DNA from: an uncultured Faecalicoccus sp.
GTDB lineage: Bacteria; Bacillota_I; Bacilli_A; Erysipelotrichales; Erysipelotrichaceae
Direction of reading: 5' to 3'
DNA: 35,641 nt
Assembly (NCBI RefSeq): GCF_944325745.1
Contig: NZ_CALVBG010000008.1
Location: 1 to 35,641, forward strand
Part shown: one piece after another, positions 1 through 7,111 of the stretch
Position numbering within the stretch: position 1 is the first letter of the stretch
How the letters are laid out: the number at the start of each line of letters is the position of its first letter
Position numbers and translations under genes: made by a program
The notes under the pieces: generated by a model
The model's input: only the letters and a program-made list of their open reading frames with translations
Database searches by the model: none
What the model was told of the DNA's origin: nothing

Positions 1-183
1 GTGATCGGCGGTTTAGGATCAGCTGTCGCAGAAGTGCTGGCCAAAGAAGGAGCCGGATGCCGGCTGATGATGATCGGGCTGAACGATGAATTCGGACAGA
101 GCGGAAAACCGAAAGATCTGCTGGCCCACTATGGACTGGATGCTTCCAGCATCGCGAAAAAGATCACTGATTTCGTTCAGTAG
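1..183 (+). CDS. Transketolase, C-terminal subunit (3' end only)
   Basis: Only the last 60 codons lie in the window, so the true start is upstream. The visible end has GGLGSAVAEVLA followed later by GLNDEFGQSG, the pattern of the C-terminal domain of transketolase-type ThDP enzymes. Calling it the C-terminal half of a split transketolase is an inference: sugar operons in Firmicutes often encode the two halves separately, and a full-length enzyme or a DXP-synthase relative cannot be excluded. It ends at a hairpin terminator shared with the convergent regulator gene. With the aldolase and isomerase on the other side of that regulator it probably belongs to one sugar-phosphate locus, in which it would move two-carbon units between ketose and aldose phosphates. 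Confidence 0.8.
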   Translation: MIGGLGSAVAEVLAKEGAGCRLMMIGLNDEFGQSGKPKDLLAHYGLDASSIAKKITDFVQ

Positions 184-194
184 TCAAGCATACT

Positions 195-225
195 AAAAGG
201 GGAGTTTTCGTATTCCCCTTTTTTT
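195..225. terminator. Bidirectional intrinsic terminator
   Basis: A 9-bp stem (AAAAGGGGA with TCCCCTTTT) is followed by T residues on the plus strand and, read in reverse, by another T run. It lies between the transketolase stop (183) and the regulator stop (224-226) and can serve both convergent genes. Confidence 0.8.
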
Positions 226-1174
226 AGAATCTTTCTAGAAGATCCAATGCCGTTTCTTCGTCTGTGAAAAAGGCGTCGACCAGTCCGGCCGATAACACGG
301 CATGAATGATCTGTGATTTTTCTTTGCCCCATGCCAGAGAAATGATCTGGCGGGCGTGTTTTTTCACTTCGAAGATATCTGCACGGATCGTATGTTGTGT
401 CCATTCTGTTTCTACCGGATCTCCTTGTGAATTCAAGAACCGCAGCAAGATGTCGCCGGCCGCTTCTTGTTTTTGCAGTATGCCGATCTCTTCTTGCGAA
501 AGAATGTTATAGCGGGTCAAGAAAGAGGCTGACAAAGAACCGATGCCCGCAACCGCAATATCACAGTGATTGGCTTGGTCCAAGATCGTATGGACGGATT
601 CGCTTGCGGTTAATGTCTCGTATTCCTCTTGCGAGGAACAGAAAGCGGGCGCATGTAATGTTTGTACCTCGCCCTCTATTTTTTTGGCAAGCTCAATGGC
701 ACTGTAGTTGGGCAAGGTTTCAAATGTTGCCCCAAAGCTTCCGGCCATAGGAACAACTCTGATATTCTTTGTGTTCAAGGGAACCAGTTCCTGGATGAAC
801 TGACTGACGGCATTGCCCCAGCCGATCCCGATCGTATCGCCATTTTGAATTTGGGATACGAAATAATTGGCAGCGGATAACGCGACATAATTATGGTTTT
901 CGTCCGGTGCTTTCACGACCCGAATCAATGGAAGGGGATACTTTTCTTTTAATTTTTCTTCCAGGGAAGGGATCCCGGAAATCGGTGTATCGATGGTGAT
1001 CTTCACAAATCCCATCTCTTGGGCTTTGTTTAAAAGTTTAGAGACCCAAGGTCTGGAGATATGCAGACGATCGGCAATTTCTTGCTGTGAAAAATGGCTG
1101 TTGTAGTAAAGCTGGGCGGTCAATATGATCTTATCCAACATAGGGTCGGATGCTTTTGATTTGAATTTTGTCAT
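224..1174 (-). CDS. SorC/DeoR-type sugar-responsive transcriptional regulator
   Basis: This 316-residue protein has an N-terminal helix-turn-helix (about residues 28-50, FSQQEIADRLHISRPWVSKL) and a long C-terminal sugar-phosphate-binding domain (GDTIGIGWGNAVSQFIQEL, later VAGIGSLSASFL), the layout of SorC-family regulators such as CggR and DeoR of Bacillus. The start is ATG 1174, because GGAGGAG lies a few bases upstream (1177-1183). The longer frame to 1195 would place its start on the far side of that site. The gene is divergent from the aldolase gene. Four CAAATGT elements between them sit over both promoters, so I infer autoregulation and control of the aldolase operon, with a phosphorylated sugar as effector. 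The effector cannot be read from sequence. Confidence 0.9.
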   Translation of the reverse strand: MTKFKSKASDPMLDKIILTAQLYYNSHFSQQEIADRLHISRPWVSKLLNKAQEMGFVKITIDTPISGIPSLEEKLKEKYPLPLIRVVKAPDENHNYVALSAANYFVSQIQNGDTIGIGWGNAVSQFIQELVPLNTKNIRVVPMAGSFGATFETLPNYSAIELAKKIEGEVQTLHAPAFCSSQEEYETLTASESVHTILDQANHCDIAVAGIGSLSASFLTRYNILSQEEIGILQKQEAAGDILLRFLNSQGDPVETEWTQHTIRADIFEVKKHARQIISLAWGKEKSQIIHAVLSAGLVDAFFTDEETALDLLERF

Positions 1175-1186
1175 AGCTCCTCCAAG

Positions 1187-1275
1187 TAGGCACAAATGTT
1201 ACTCGATGTTTAAGTGGATTATAGATGATTTCTCAGTTTAAATCAATAAAAATCTTCGATTTAGGCACAAATGTT
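1187..1275. promoter_or_regulatory. Probable operators 1 and 2 (regulator side)
   Basis: The 14-mer TAGGCACAAATGTT occurs exactly twice, at 1187-1200 and 1262-1275. Site 1 lies just downstream of the expected start of regulator transcription and site 2 just upstream of its -35 box. The core ACA-AA-TGT is a short inverted repeat. The role as binding sites for the adjacent SorC protein is inferred. Confidence 0.6.
1218..1246 (-). promoter_or_regulatory. Promoter of the SorC-type regulator
   Basis: On the minus strand, TTGATT (1246-1241), a 17-bp spacer and a perfect TATAAT (1223-1218). Transcription would start near 1211, leaving a leader of about 37 nt that holds operator 1 and the ribosome binding site. 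Confidence 0.75.
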
Positions 1276-1346
1276 CTTAAAATCCCAATAAAAATTCGAA
1301 AACTCTCTCTATATAAGCAATGTAATACCAGTTTTACAAAAATTCA

Positions 1347-1375
1347 TTGACTATCAAATGTTAACTGAATATAAT
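1347..1375 (+). promoter_or_regulatory. Promoter of the aldolase operon
   Basis: TTGACT at 1347-1352, 17-bp spacer, TATAAT at 1370-1375: a near-consensus housekeeping promoter. The start site would be near 1382. One CAAATGT element lies in the spacer and another on the start site, so bound regulator would be expected to block polymerase. Confidence 0.8.
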
Positions 1376-1390
1376 TTAGATAACAAATGT
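1355..1390. promoter_or_regulatory. Probable operators 3 and 4 (aldolase side)
   Basis: CAAATGT recurs at 1355-1361, between the -35 and -10 boxes, and at 1384-1390, just past the expected transcription start. The 29-bp spacing is close to three helical turns. Both copies have the same orientation as the two copies on the regulator side. Confidence 0.6.
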
Positions 1391-1423
1391 GATTTTATCA
1401 TTTAAAATCAAAAGGAGAACAAA

Positions 1424-2296
1424 ATGCTAGTTACATTAAAGGAATTACTGGATCAGGCAAAAGCCGAAAAGAAAGCAGTGGGTGCTTTTAACGGGACAAC
1501 TTTGGAAGCCATCCGCGGCATCATTCAGGCAGCCGAAGAACTGAACTGCCCTGTGATCTTACAACATGCCCAAAGTCATGATGATATTATCGATCTAGAA
1601 GAGATCGGTCCGATCATGAAGTATTATGCCGAAAGAGCGAGTGTACCGGTCGCTCTTCATCTGGATCACGGAAGTTCTTTTGAGCGTTGTGTACAAGCCA
1701 TTCGCCTTGGTTTTACTTCGGTCATGTATGATGCTTCCGCAAAAAGCTTTGAAGAAAATGTGGAAGAAACAGCCGAGATCGTTAAGATCGCTCACGCATG
1801 CAACGTCAGTGTAGAAGCCGAATTAGGTCATATCTTTACATCCGAGATCGTCCATGGAGAAGGCGGCAATGCCGACAGTAAAGATGACTATGAAGATCTG
1901 GATGATATTTATACGGATCCGCAAGTCGCCAAAGAATTTGTGGAAAAGACAGGAGTCGATTGTTTGGCTGTTGCGTTTGGAACGACCCACGGAGTGTATT
2001 TGACAGAACCTAAATTGGATCTGCCGCGCGTTAAACGAATTTTAGAGGCAACCAATGTTCCGTTGGTAATGCATGGAGGATCCGGGGTTTCGGATGAAGA
2101 CTATGCGGTAGCCATTGAAAACGGAATTTGTAAAGTCAACTATTATACTTATATGAACCAGGCCGGCGGGAAAGCTTCCAAGGAATATTGGGAAAACGAT
2201 ACCAATAATTTCTACGACTCAATGTCCCTGGCCGCTACGGAAGCCATCAAAGAAGATGTAAAAAGAGCCATTCGCGTTTTTCAGAAAATTAAATAA
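1424..2296 (+). CDS. Class II (zinc) ketose-bisphosphate aldolase
   Basis: A 290-residue class II aldolase of the Fba/GatY/KbaY type. The catalytic Asp and first zinc His are in HLDHG (D81, H82). Further metal ligands fit AFGTTHG (H189) and MHGGSG (H217), and VEAELGHI and KVNYYTYMN are the usual phosphate-loop neighbourhoods. It should cleave a ketose phosphate to dihydroxyacetone phosphate plus an aldehyde. Whether the substrate is fructose-1,6-, tagatose-1,6- or another ketose phosphate cannot be told. ATG 1424 has AAGGAGA just upstream and a strong promoter about 50 bp away. It heads an operon with the YjbQ-like and isomerase genes (spacings of about 10-20 bp) and is probably repressed by the divergent SorC-type regulator. 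Confidence 0.92.
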   Translation: MLVTLKELLDQAKAEKKAVGAFNGTTLEAIRGIIQAAEELNCPVILQHAQSHDDIIDLEEIGPIMKYYAERASVPVALHLDHGSSFERCVQAIRLGFTSVMYDASAKSFEENVEETAEIVKIAHACNVSVEAELGHIFTSEIVHGEGGNADSKDDYEDLDDIYTDPQVAKEFVEKTGVDCLAVAFGTTHGVYLTEPKLDLPRVKRILEATNVPLVMHGGSGVSDEDYAVAIENGICKVNYYTYMNQAGGKASKEYWENDTNNFYDSMSLAATEAIKEDVKRAIRVFQKIK

Positions 2297-2314
2297 TAGG
2301 AGGAAATGAAAATT

Positions 2315-2836
2315 ATGGCAGTGTATAAGGAAACGATCAAAGTTCAGTCGCATGGAAAGACCCCAACCTATGTCGATGTCACCAAAGATGTGCGCCGTGT
2401 GATCGAAGAAAGCGGGATCCAAAATGGAATCTGCGTAGTCATTTCACCGCATACGACATGTTCTGTGTTCTTTGAGGAATATAGTCATGATGTGAATGAG
2501 AATGGCGATGAATTCTTACAAGTCGATCTCAACAATGTTTTAGCGAAGATCATTCCGGATCATAATACAAAAGATCAATATACCTATCCAGGAGAAGAAC
2601 ACTATAAAGCGGTAGAAAGCTGGCCAGATGCCGAAGCCTATCTTCCAGGCGGTGACCGTACGGCTTTGTTCAATGGGGATGCCCACTTAAAGGCTACTTT
2701 GATTGGATCGAGCGCTACCTTCGAAGTGGATGAAGGAAAACTTGGTGTAGGAACGACCGGATATGTTTACTTTGCGGATTTTGACCGCACGCGTCCACGT
2801 ACTCGTAAATGTAAGATCATCGTGATCGGGGAATAG
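2315..2836 (+). CDS. YjbQ family (UPF0047) protein, long divergent form
   Basis: About 173 residues from ATG 2315. The alternative ATG 2306 sits only 2 nt from AGGAGG (2298-2303), too close, while 2315 lies 11 nt away. YjbQ features: an early HTT motif (SPHTTCSVFFEEY, H46), VDLNNVLAKIIPDH, FNGDAHLKATLIGSS and a C-terminal DFDRTRPRTRKCKI. It differs from the usual 130-140 residue form by roughly 30 extra residues around the Tyr/Glu-rich stretch near QYTYPGEEHY, and GTTGYVYFAD replaces the usual GTWQ. Some family members have been reported to have weak thiamine-phosphate synthase activity, but the physiological role is unsettled. It sits between an aldolase and an isomerase, and a ThDP enzyme gene lies nearby, so a role tied to this sugar pathway is plausible but unproven. 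Confidence 0.85.
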   Translation: MAVYKETIKVQSHGKTPTYVDVTKDVRRVIEESGIQNGICVVISPHTTCSVFFEEYSHDVNENGDEFLQVDLNNVLAKIIPDHNTKDQYTYPGEEHYKAVESWPDAEAYLPGGDRTALFNGDAHLKATLIGSSATFEVDEGKLGVGTTGYVYFADFDRTRPRTRKCKIIVIGE

Positions 2837-2849
2837 GAGGAATTCAAAT

Positions 2850-3536
2850 ATGGTAAAAGCACAATCTCCCTTTTTGATCGTCAATCCTAAATCATATCTC
2901 TATGGCAAAAAAAGCCTGGAATTGGCCAAAGCAGCCGATCAGGTTGCCAAGGATACCGGTCTTCAAATCTATTTCACCTGTCCTTATGCCGACATTCGCA
3001 TGATCGCAGAAAACACTGAACATGTGATCGTCTGCGCCCAGTCTATGGATCCTCTGGTGCCAGGAAGAGGAATGGGACACGTATTAGGAGAATCTTTGAA
3101 AGAAGCTGGAGCTCAGGCTCTGTTCTTGAATCATGCGGAAAACCCGAAAACATTGAGCGATCTGTATGCGACGATCAAACGCGCCAAAGAATTGGAAATG
3201 ATCACGGTTGTCTGTGCGGACTCGACCGTGGAAGCCAAAGCCGTTGCCTGTATGGGACCGGATATCGTCCTGGCCGAGCCTACCGATCTGATCGGGACCG
3301 GACAAGTTGCGGATGATTCATACACAGTGGAGACAGTGAAAGCACTTCATGAGATCGATCCAAATGTATTGGTCATGATTGCTTCGGGTGTCAGCACCGC
3401 AGAAGATTGTTATAATGTGATCAAATTAGGAGCCGATGGAACGGGTGCTACTTCCGGGATCTTGAATGCTCCTGACCCAGCCGTTCGTGTTCGCGAAATG
3501 GCAGAAGCAATCGTAAAAGCGAACCAAGAAAAATAA
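2850..3536 (+). CDS. Triosephosphate isomerase family protein, archaeal-type
   Basis: A 228-residue TIM-barrel isomerase. The catalytic set is intact: N12 and K14 in VNPKSYL, H95 and E97 in LNHAE, and the base E143 in AEPTDLIGTG. It is shorter than ordinary bacterial TpiA (about 250 residues). The loop-6 pattern PTDLIGTG and the later IASGVSTAEDCYNVIKLGAD and TSGILNAPDP resemble archaeal TIMs rather than the bacterial YEPVWAIGTG form. It probably interconverts DHAP and glyceraldehyde-3-phosphate made by the upstream aldolase. A related ketose phosphate is possible, since TIM homologues in erythritol operons act on erythrulose phosphate. AGGAGG at 2837-2842 supports the start. The operon ends in a hairpin at 3543. 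Confidence 0.88.
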   Translation: MVKAQSPFLIVNPKSYLYGKKSLELAKAADQVAKDTGLQIYFTCPYADIRMIAENTEHVIVCAQSMDPLVPGRGMGHVLGESLKEAGAQALFLNHAENPKTLSDLYATIKRAKELEMITVVCADSTVEAKAVACMGPDIVLAEPTDLIGTGQVADDSYTVETVKALHEIDPNVLVMIASGVSTAEDCYNVIKLGADGTGATSGILNAPDPAVRVREMAEAIVKANQEK

Positions 3537-3542
3537 TTCGAG

Positions 3543-3568
3543 GAACTGGCCCAGGCCGGTTCTTTTTC
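3543..3568 (+). terminator. Intrinsic terminator of the aldolase operon
   Basis: GAACTGGC pairs with GCCGGTTC (8 bp including one G-T pair, 4-nt loop) and is followed by TTTTTCT, 7 bases after the isomerase stop. Confidence 0.8.
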
Positions 3569-3572
3569 TATG

Positions 3573-3601
3573 TGGAACATCTAAGAAAAAAATCGTATAA
3601 T
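3573..3601 (+). promoter_or_regulatory. Probable promoter of the ispD operon
   Basis: TATAAT at 3596-3601 is perfect. The -35 (TGGAAC, 3573-3578, 17-bp spacer) is weak. It directly follows the upstream terminator, which supports a new transcription unit. Confidence 0.55.
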
Positions 3602-3634
3602 ATATATCAAAGAAAAAGAATAGGTGTGACTTAC

Positions 3635-4294
3635 ATGGAATACAGTGTATGTTTGTTGGCGGCAGGACAAGGGTCCCGCACCAATCTACATTTTAATAAA
3701 GTACATTATATCTTATCGGATCCTCATGATCCGGAATGGCAGACCATTTTAGGAAGCAGTCTGCATGTGTTTTTAGAAGACCGAGAATGCAAGCAGATCA
3801 TTATCACATGCCTGGAAAAAGAACTGGAATTTGTCAAGGCTCTTTATCAGGAAGATGATCGAGTGGAAGTCATCGTAGGCGGACAAACGCGTCAGGAAAG
3901 CGTGGCTCATGGGTTGCGGCAAGTTCGTTATCCTTATGTTTTTATTCATGATGCTGCCCGCCCCTATTTAAAAAGACTGCAGATCGAGGATCTTAAAAAA
4001 ACATTAAGAACAGAAAAAGCTTGTCTTTTGATGGTTCCCAGTACCGATACCGTCAAGATCGTCCGCAATGGCTATGTAGAATCGACGCCGGACCGGTCGT
4101 TGACATTCAATGCCCAGACACCACAGTGTTTTGAAACAAAACTGATCCAGGAATGTCATAAAAAAGCGGCGCAGGAAGGTCGCATCGGAACCGATGATGC
4201 GCAGCTGGTAGAATGGTATTCGGATGTCCCGGTCAAAGTGGTCATCGGGGACAGTTCCAATATCAAGATCACATTGCCGAAAGATCTGACATAG
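3635..4294 (+). CDS. ispD: 2-C-methyl-D-erythritol 4-phosphate cytidylyltransferase
   Basis: A 219-residue IspD, third step of the MEP isoprenoid pathway: it joins CTP and methylerythritol phosphate. The CTP loop AAGQGSR (9-15) has R15 and, further on, K22. HDAARP is at 105-110 (D106), STDTVK holds T139, R154 precedes QTPQCFE, and GDSSNIKI ends in K211. These match the known catalytic positions almost one for one. One oddity is HFNK where the family normally has PKQ. ATG 3635 is chosen over a frame running back to 3572 because the protein then begins directly with the nucleotide-binding strand and follows the -10 box. The ribosome site (AGGTGTG) is weak. A TarI-type cytidylyltransferase is a less likely alternative. 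Confidence 0.9.
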   Translation: MEYSVCLLAAGQGSRTNLHFNKVHYILSDPHDPEWQTILGSSLHVFLEDRECKQIIITCLEKELEFVKALYQEDDRVEVIVGGQTRQESVAHGLRQVRYPYVFIHDAARPYLKRLQIEDLKKTLRTEKACLLMVPSTDTVKIVRNGYVESTPDRSLTFNAQTPQCFETKLIQECHKKAAQEGRIGTDDAQLVEWYSDVPVKVVIGDSSNIKITLPKDLT

Positions 4295-4311
4295 AGAGCG
4301 TAGGGATGGAT

Positions 4312-4785
4312 ATGGAGTATTCAGCACTGATTTTTGACGATTGTATGGATGCCGAGGATTCCTATGAACATTTGGAAACCACGGTGGATCTTTTTGTGCG
4401 CGATCCGCGATGCCGGCAGATCGTTGTGAGCTGTTCAGCTGAATGGCTGCTTCAGCTGGCCCAAAAGCCGCGGCCAAAAATGATGCTGGTGCAGATGTCT
4501 TCGACTCCTTATGTCGCCTTATTGAATGGCTTAAAAGCTGTTTCGCAAGAGAATGTCGTGGTTGCGGGATTAGGACGCATGATCGAATCTTGTCAATTGG
4601 ATCTGGTCTTAGATTCTCTGGCAACTTATCCGGCAATCTATCACGATAAAGATCTGCAAGCCTTTGATACGCGTTTGTTGATGTTTTCTTTACAGCTGGC
4701 CATTGAGACCAATGTGCAGATCGATTCTTATGCATCGGCCATAGAAAAACTGTCCAATACCCCTTTGATGAAAATTGAGAACTAA
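4312..4785 (+). CDS. Shortened IspD paralogue lacking catalytic residues
   Basis: About 157 residues. I read it as a degenerate copy of the preceding ispD. Both begin MEYS. TTVDLFVRDPRCRQIVVSC aligns with SSLHVFLEDRECKQIIITC, LNGLKAV with AHGLRQV, and LQAFDTRLLMFSLQLAIE with PQCFETKLIQECHKKAAQE. The CTP loop AAGxGxR is replaced by FDDCMDAEDS, about 18 residues after it are missing, HDAARP has become AGLGRM, and the STDTVK segment is deleted, so catalysis is unlikely. The reading frame is clean, which argues for a kept protein and not decay. AGGGA 5 nt before ATG 4312 favours that start over ATG 4306. It lies 17 bp after ispD and 2 bp before the ATPase gene. Function unknown; a regulatory or scaffolding role is a guess. 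Confidence 0.75.
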   Translation: MEYSALIFDDCMDAEDSYEHLETTVDLFVRDPRCRQIVVSCSAEWLLQLAQKPRPKMMLVQMSSTPYVALLNGLKAVSQENVVVAGLGRMIESCQLDLVLDSLATYPAIYHDKDLQAFDTRLLMFSLQLAIETNVQIDSYASAIEKLSNTPLMKIEN

Positions 4786-4787
4786 AC

Positions 4788-7106
4788 ATGAATTTTGAAG
4801 TGAAAAGCTGGACGGATCCGCAAAGAGGTCTAAACGCTGAACAAGTCCGGCTGGCGAAAAAAAATCAAATGGAAGAAGAAACTGGAAAATCGTACCGCAA
4901 GATCTTTCAATCTAATTTATTGACGCTGTTCAATGCGATCAATGTTTTCCTGGCTTTTTTAGTCTTATTGACCGGCTCCTTACGGAATATGTTGTTTATG
5001 GGAGTCGTTTTTTTCAATGCTTTGATCGGGATCGTACAGGAGATCCGCTCAAAGCGAAAACTGGATGCCCTGGCTTTATTGAATCAGCCTCGGGTGTCGA
5101 TCATCCGAGAAGGCAAAGAAGCCATCTATCCCGTGGATCAAATCGTGGAAAACGACATCTTGATCTTGCGCACAGGCGATCAAGTACCGGTCGACGGGAT
5201 CGTGATCGATGGGGTTGCCGAATGCAACGAATCCATGTTGACAGGAGAAAGTGATGCCATTTTTAAACAAAATGGCGACTGCGTCTATTCCGGCAGTTAT
5301 CTTGAAGCGGGAAAGATCCGTATGCAGGCCGTTTTGGTGGGGGACCAGACGTATGCGCATTCGATCTTGCGCCATGCCAAGCGCGAAAAGAAATATCCTT
5401 CCATGCTTAGAGATGCCTTGGATACGATCATTCGTCTGATCACTTTTTTATTGGTGCCGGCGGGATTGTTGTTATTTGGAAAATCGTATTTTATTTCGCA
5501 GGCAAGCTGGAACGCTTCCATTTTGAGCATGGTGGCCGGTGTTGTCGGAATGATCCCGGAAGGACTGGTGATCTTGACCAGCATCGCCTTGGCGATTGGC
5601 GCTTTGCGTTTGGCCAATCGGAAAGTCTTGGTGCAGGAACTTTATTGTATCGAGACGCTGGCACGGGTGGATACTTTGTGTCTGGACAAAACGGGAACGA
5701 TCACGGAAGGAAGAATGAAAGTATCGGGCATTGAAGTGCTCAATGACTATACAGAAGCGCAAGTCAAAGAAATCTTATCCAAACTGTTCAGTGTCTTAGA
5801 TGATCAAAATGCCACGGCCATGGCGATTCGAGAATATTGTCCGAGCCAAGCGACGGCTTATCAAAAAAAGATCCCTTTTTCCAGCGCCCGTAAAGGCAGT
5901 GGCGTGATCTTTGAGAACGATGCTTATGCGATTGGAGCGTATCCTTTCTTGGTCTCTCATCCCGATCCTTCGATCTTAAAAAAGATCGAAGAGTACGCCA
6001 GAGAAGGAGTCCGTGTATTGGCTCTCTGTTTGGCACAAGAAGATCTAAATACACACTTTAAAGGAAACCATATTCCAGTGGCCTTAGTTTTGATCCAGGA
6101 TGTGCTGCGGCCGGACATCCAAAATATTTTGAATTATTTTGCCCGACAAGATGTTACGATCAAGATCATTTCCGGGGATGATGTTCATACGGTGCAGGCC
6201 ATTGCCCAAAAAGCCGGTGTTCAAGGCACAGGAATCGATATGGATACCGTAGAAGATGTAGAAAAAGTTGTCGATTCGCATGCCATCTTTGGACGAGTGA
6301 CGCCGGAACAAAAGCGCGATATGATCAAAGCCTTGAAAAAACAAGGCCACGTTGTCGCTATGACCGGTGATGGGGTCAATGATGTTATGGCTTTGAAAGA
6401 AGCGGATTGTTCGATTGCTATGGGATCGGGCAGCGAGGCTACCAAGAATATCGCCTCTTTGGTCTTGTTGGAGAATCAGTTTTCGGCCATGCCTTCCATC
6501 TTGGATCAGGGACGATGTGTGATCAACAACATCCAAAGGACCGCATCGTTATTTTTGGTGAAGACCTTGATGTCTTTAGGCTGTGCTTTACTGACCTTGT
6601 TTCTTCTGGAGAGCTATCCATTTATTCCCATTCAGCTGACTTTGATTTCTTCGCTGGCGACCGGGCTGCCCAGTTTTATCTTGACGCTGGAACCGAATAC
6701 CGAACGGGTGAAAGGAAATTTTCTTCGTACGGTTTTATCACGGGCCTTGCCGGGGGCTATGTGTATCTTATTGGGAATCGTAAGTGTCTATTGTTTTGAT
6801 CATTTTGGCCATCAAAATCTCGATCATGAACAGTTTTCAACGATGTGTACTTTATTGGCCGGCTGTAATTCATTATGTGTTTTGTTGTCGGTATGCAAAC
6901 CGATGACACGGATCCGGTTTGTCTTGGTGACGTTGATGATCACGGCTTTCTGCATCGGCTGTATCGTTCCGTTTTTCCAGGATTGGTTTTGTATCGCGCT
7001 GGATCGATTGAATATGACGCAGATCCTCTATGTGATGATCCACATTCCTTTGATCTTCTGGTTTGTGTGGTTTGTGACAAAAAAAGTAGAAAAATATCAA
7101 CAATGA
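4788..7106 (+). CDS. P-type cation-transporting ATPase (CtpE-like, PEGL type)
   Basis: A 772-residue P-type ATPase: TGES actuator motif at 152-155, PEGL in transmembrane segment 4 (257-260), phosphorylation site DKTGT (D300) and hinge GDGVND (527-532). Hydrophobic segments lie near residues 45-85, 210-285 and in a block of about six after 570. It has no N-terminal heavy-metal CxxC domain and no CPC motif, so it is not a copper or cadmium pump. PEGL and the length resemble the CtpE-like group, whose mycobacterial member is linked to calcium uptake; the ion here is uncertain (Ca2+, Mg2+ or other). The start follows the previous stop by 2 nt with only a weak site (TTGAGAA), suggesting coupled translation with the IspD paralogue. 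Confidence 0.9.
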   Translation: MNFEVKSWTDPQRGLNAEQVRLAKKNQMEEETGKSYRKIFQSNLLTLFNAINVFLAFLVLLTGSLRNMLFMGVVFFNALIGIVQEIRSKRKLDALALLNQPRVSIIREGKEAIYPVDQIVENDILILRTGDQVPVDGIVIDGVAECNESMLTGESDAIFKQNGDCVYSGSYLEAGKIRMQAVLVGDQTYAHSILRHAKREKKYPSMLRDALDTIIRLITFLLVPAGLLLFGKSYFISQASWNASILSMVAGVVGMIPEGLVILTSIALAIGALRLANRKVLVQELYCIETLARVDTLCLDKTGTITEGRMKVSGIEVLNDYTEAQVKEILSKLFSVLDDQNATAMAIREYCPSQATAYQKKIPFSSARKGSGVIFENDAYAIGAYPFLVSHPDPSILKKIEEYAREGVRVLALCLAQEDLNTHFKGNHIPVALVLIQDVLRPDIQNILNYFARQDVTIKIISGDDVHTVQAIAQKAGVQGTGIDMDTVEDVEKVVDSHAIFGRVTPEQKRDMIKALKKQGHVVAMTGDGVNDVMALKEADCSIAMGSGSEATKNIASLVLLENQFSAMPSILDQGRCVINNIQRTASLFLVKTLMSLGCALLTLFLLESYPFIPIQLTLISSLATGLPSFILTLEPNTERVKGNFLRTVLSRALPGAMCILLGIVSVYCFDHFGHQNLDHEQFSTMCTLLAGCNSLCVLLSVCKPMTRIRFVLVTLMITAFCIGCIVPFFQDWFCIALDRLNMTQILYVMIHIPLIFWFVWFVTKKVEKYQQ

Positions 7107-7111
7107 TGCAT

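Noticed and set aside
1290..1310. Catabolite-control (cre) site near the aldolase promoter
   Set aside because: The sequence around ATTCGAAAAC differs from the CcpA consensus at several fixed positions.
1..3536. Sulfoglycolytic transketolase pathway
   Set aside because: A split transketolase alone suggested it, but none of the other expected genes are visible, and the aldolase plus TIM set does not fit.
4004..4789. Long minus-strand open frame (261 codons) opposite ispD, its paralogue and the ATPase start
   Set aside because: It lies wholly antisense to coding genes with clear motifs. Its translation is rich in Arg, His, Pro and Ser with no domain pattern, so it is a shadow frame.
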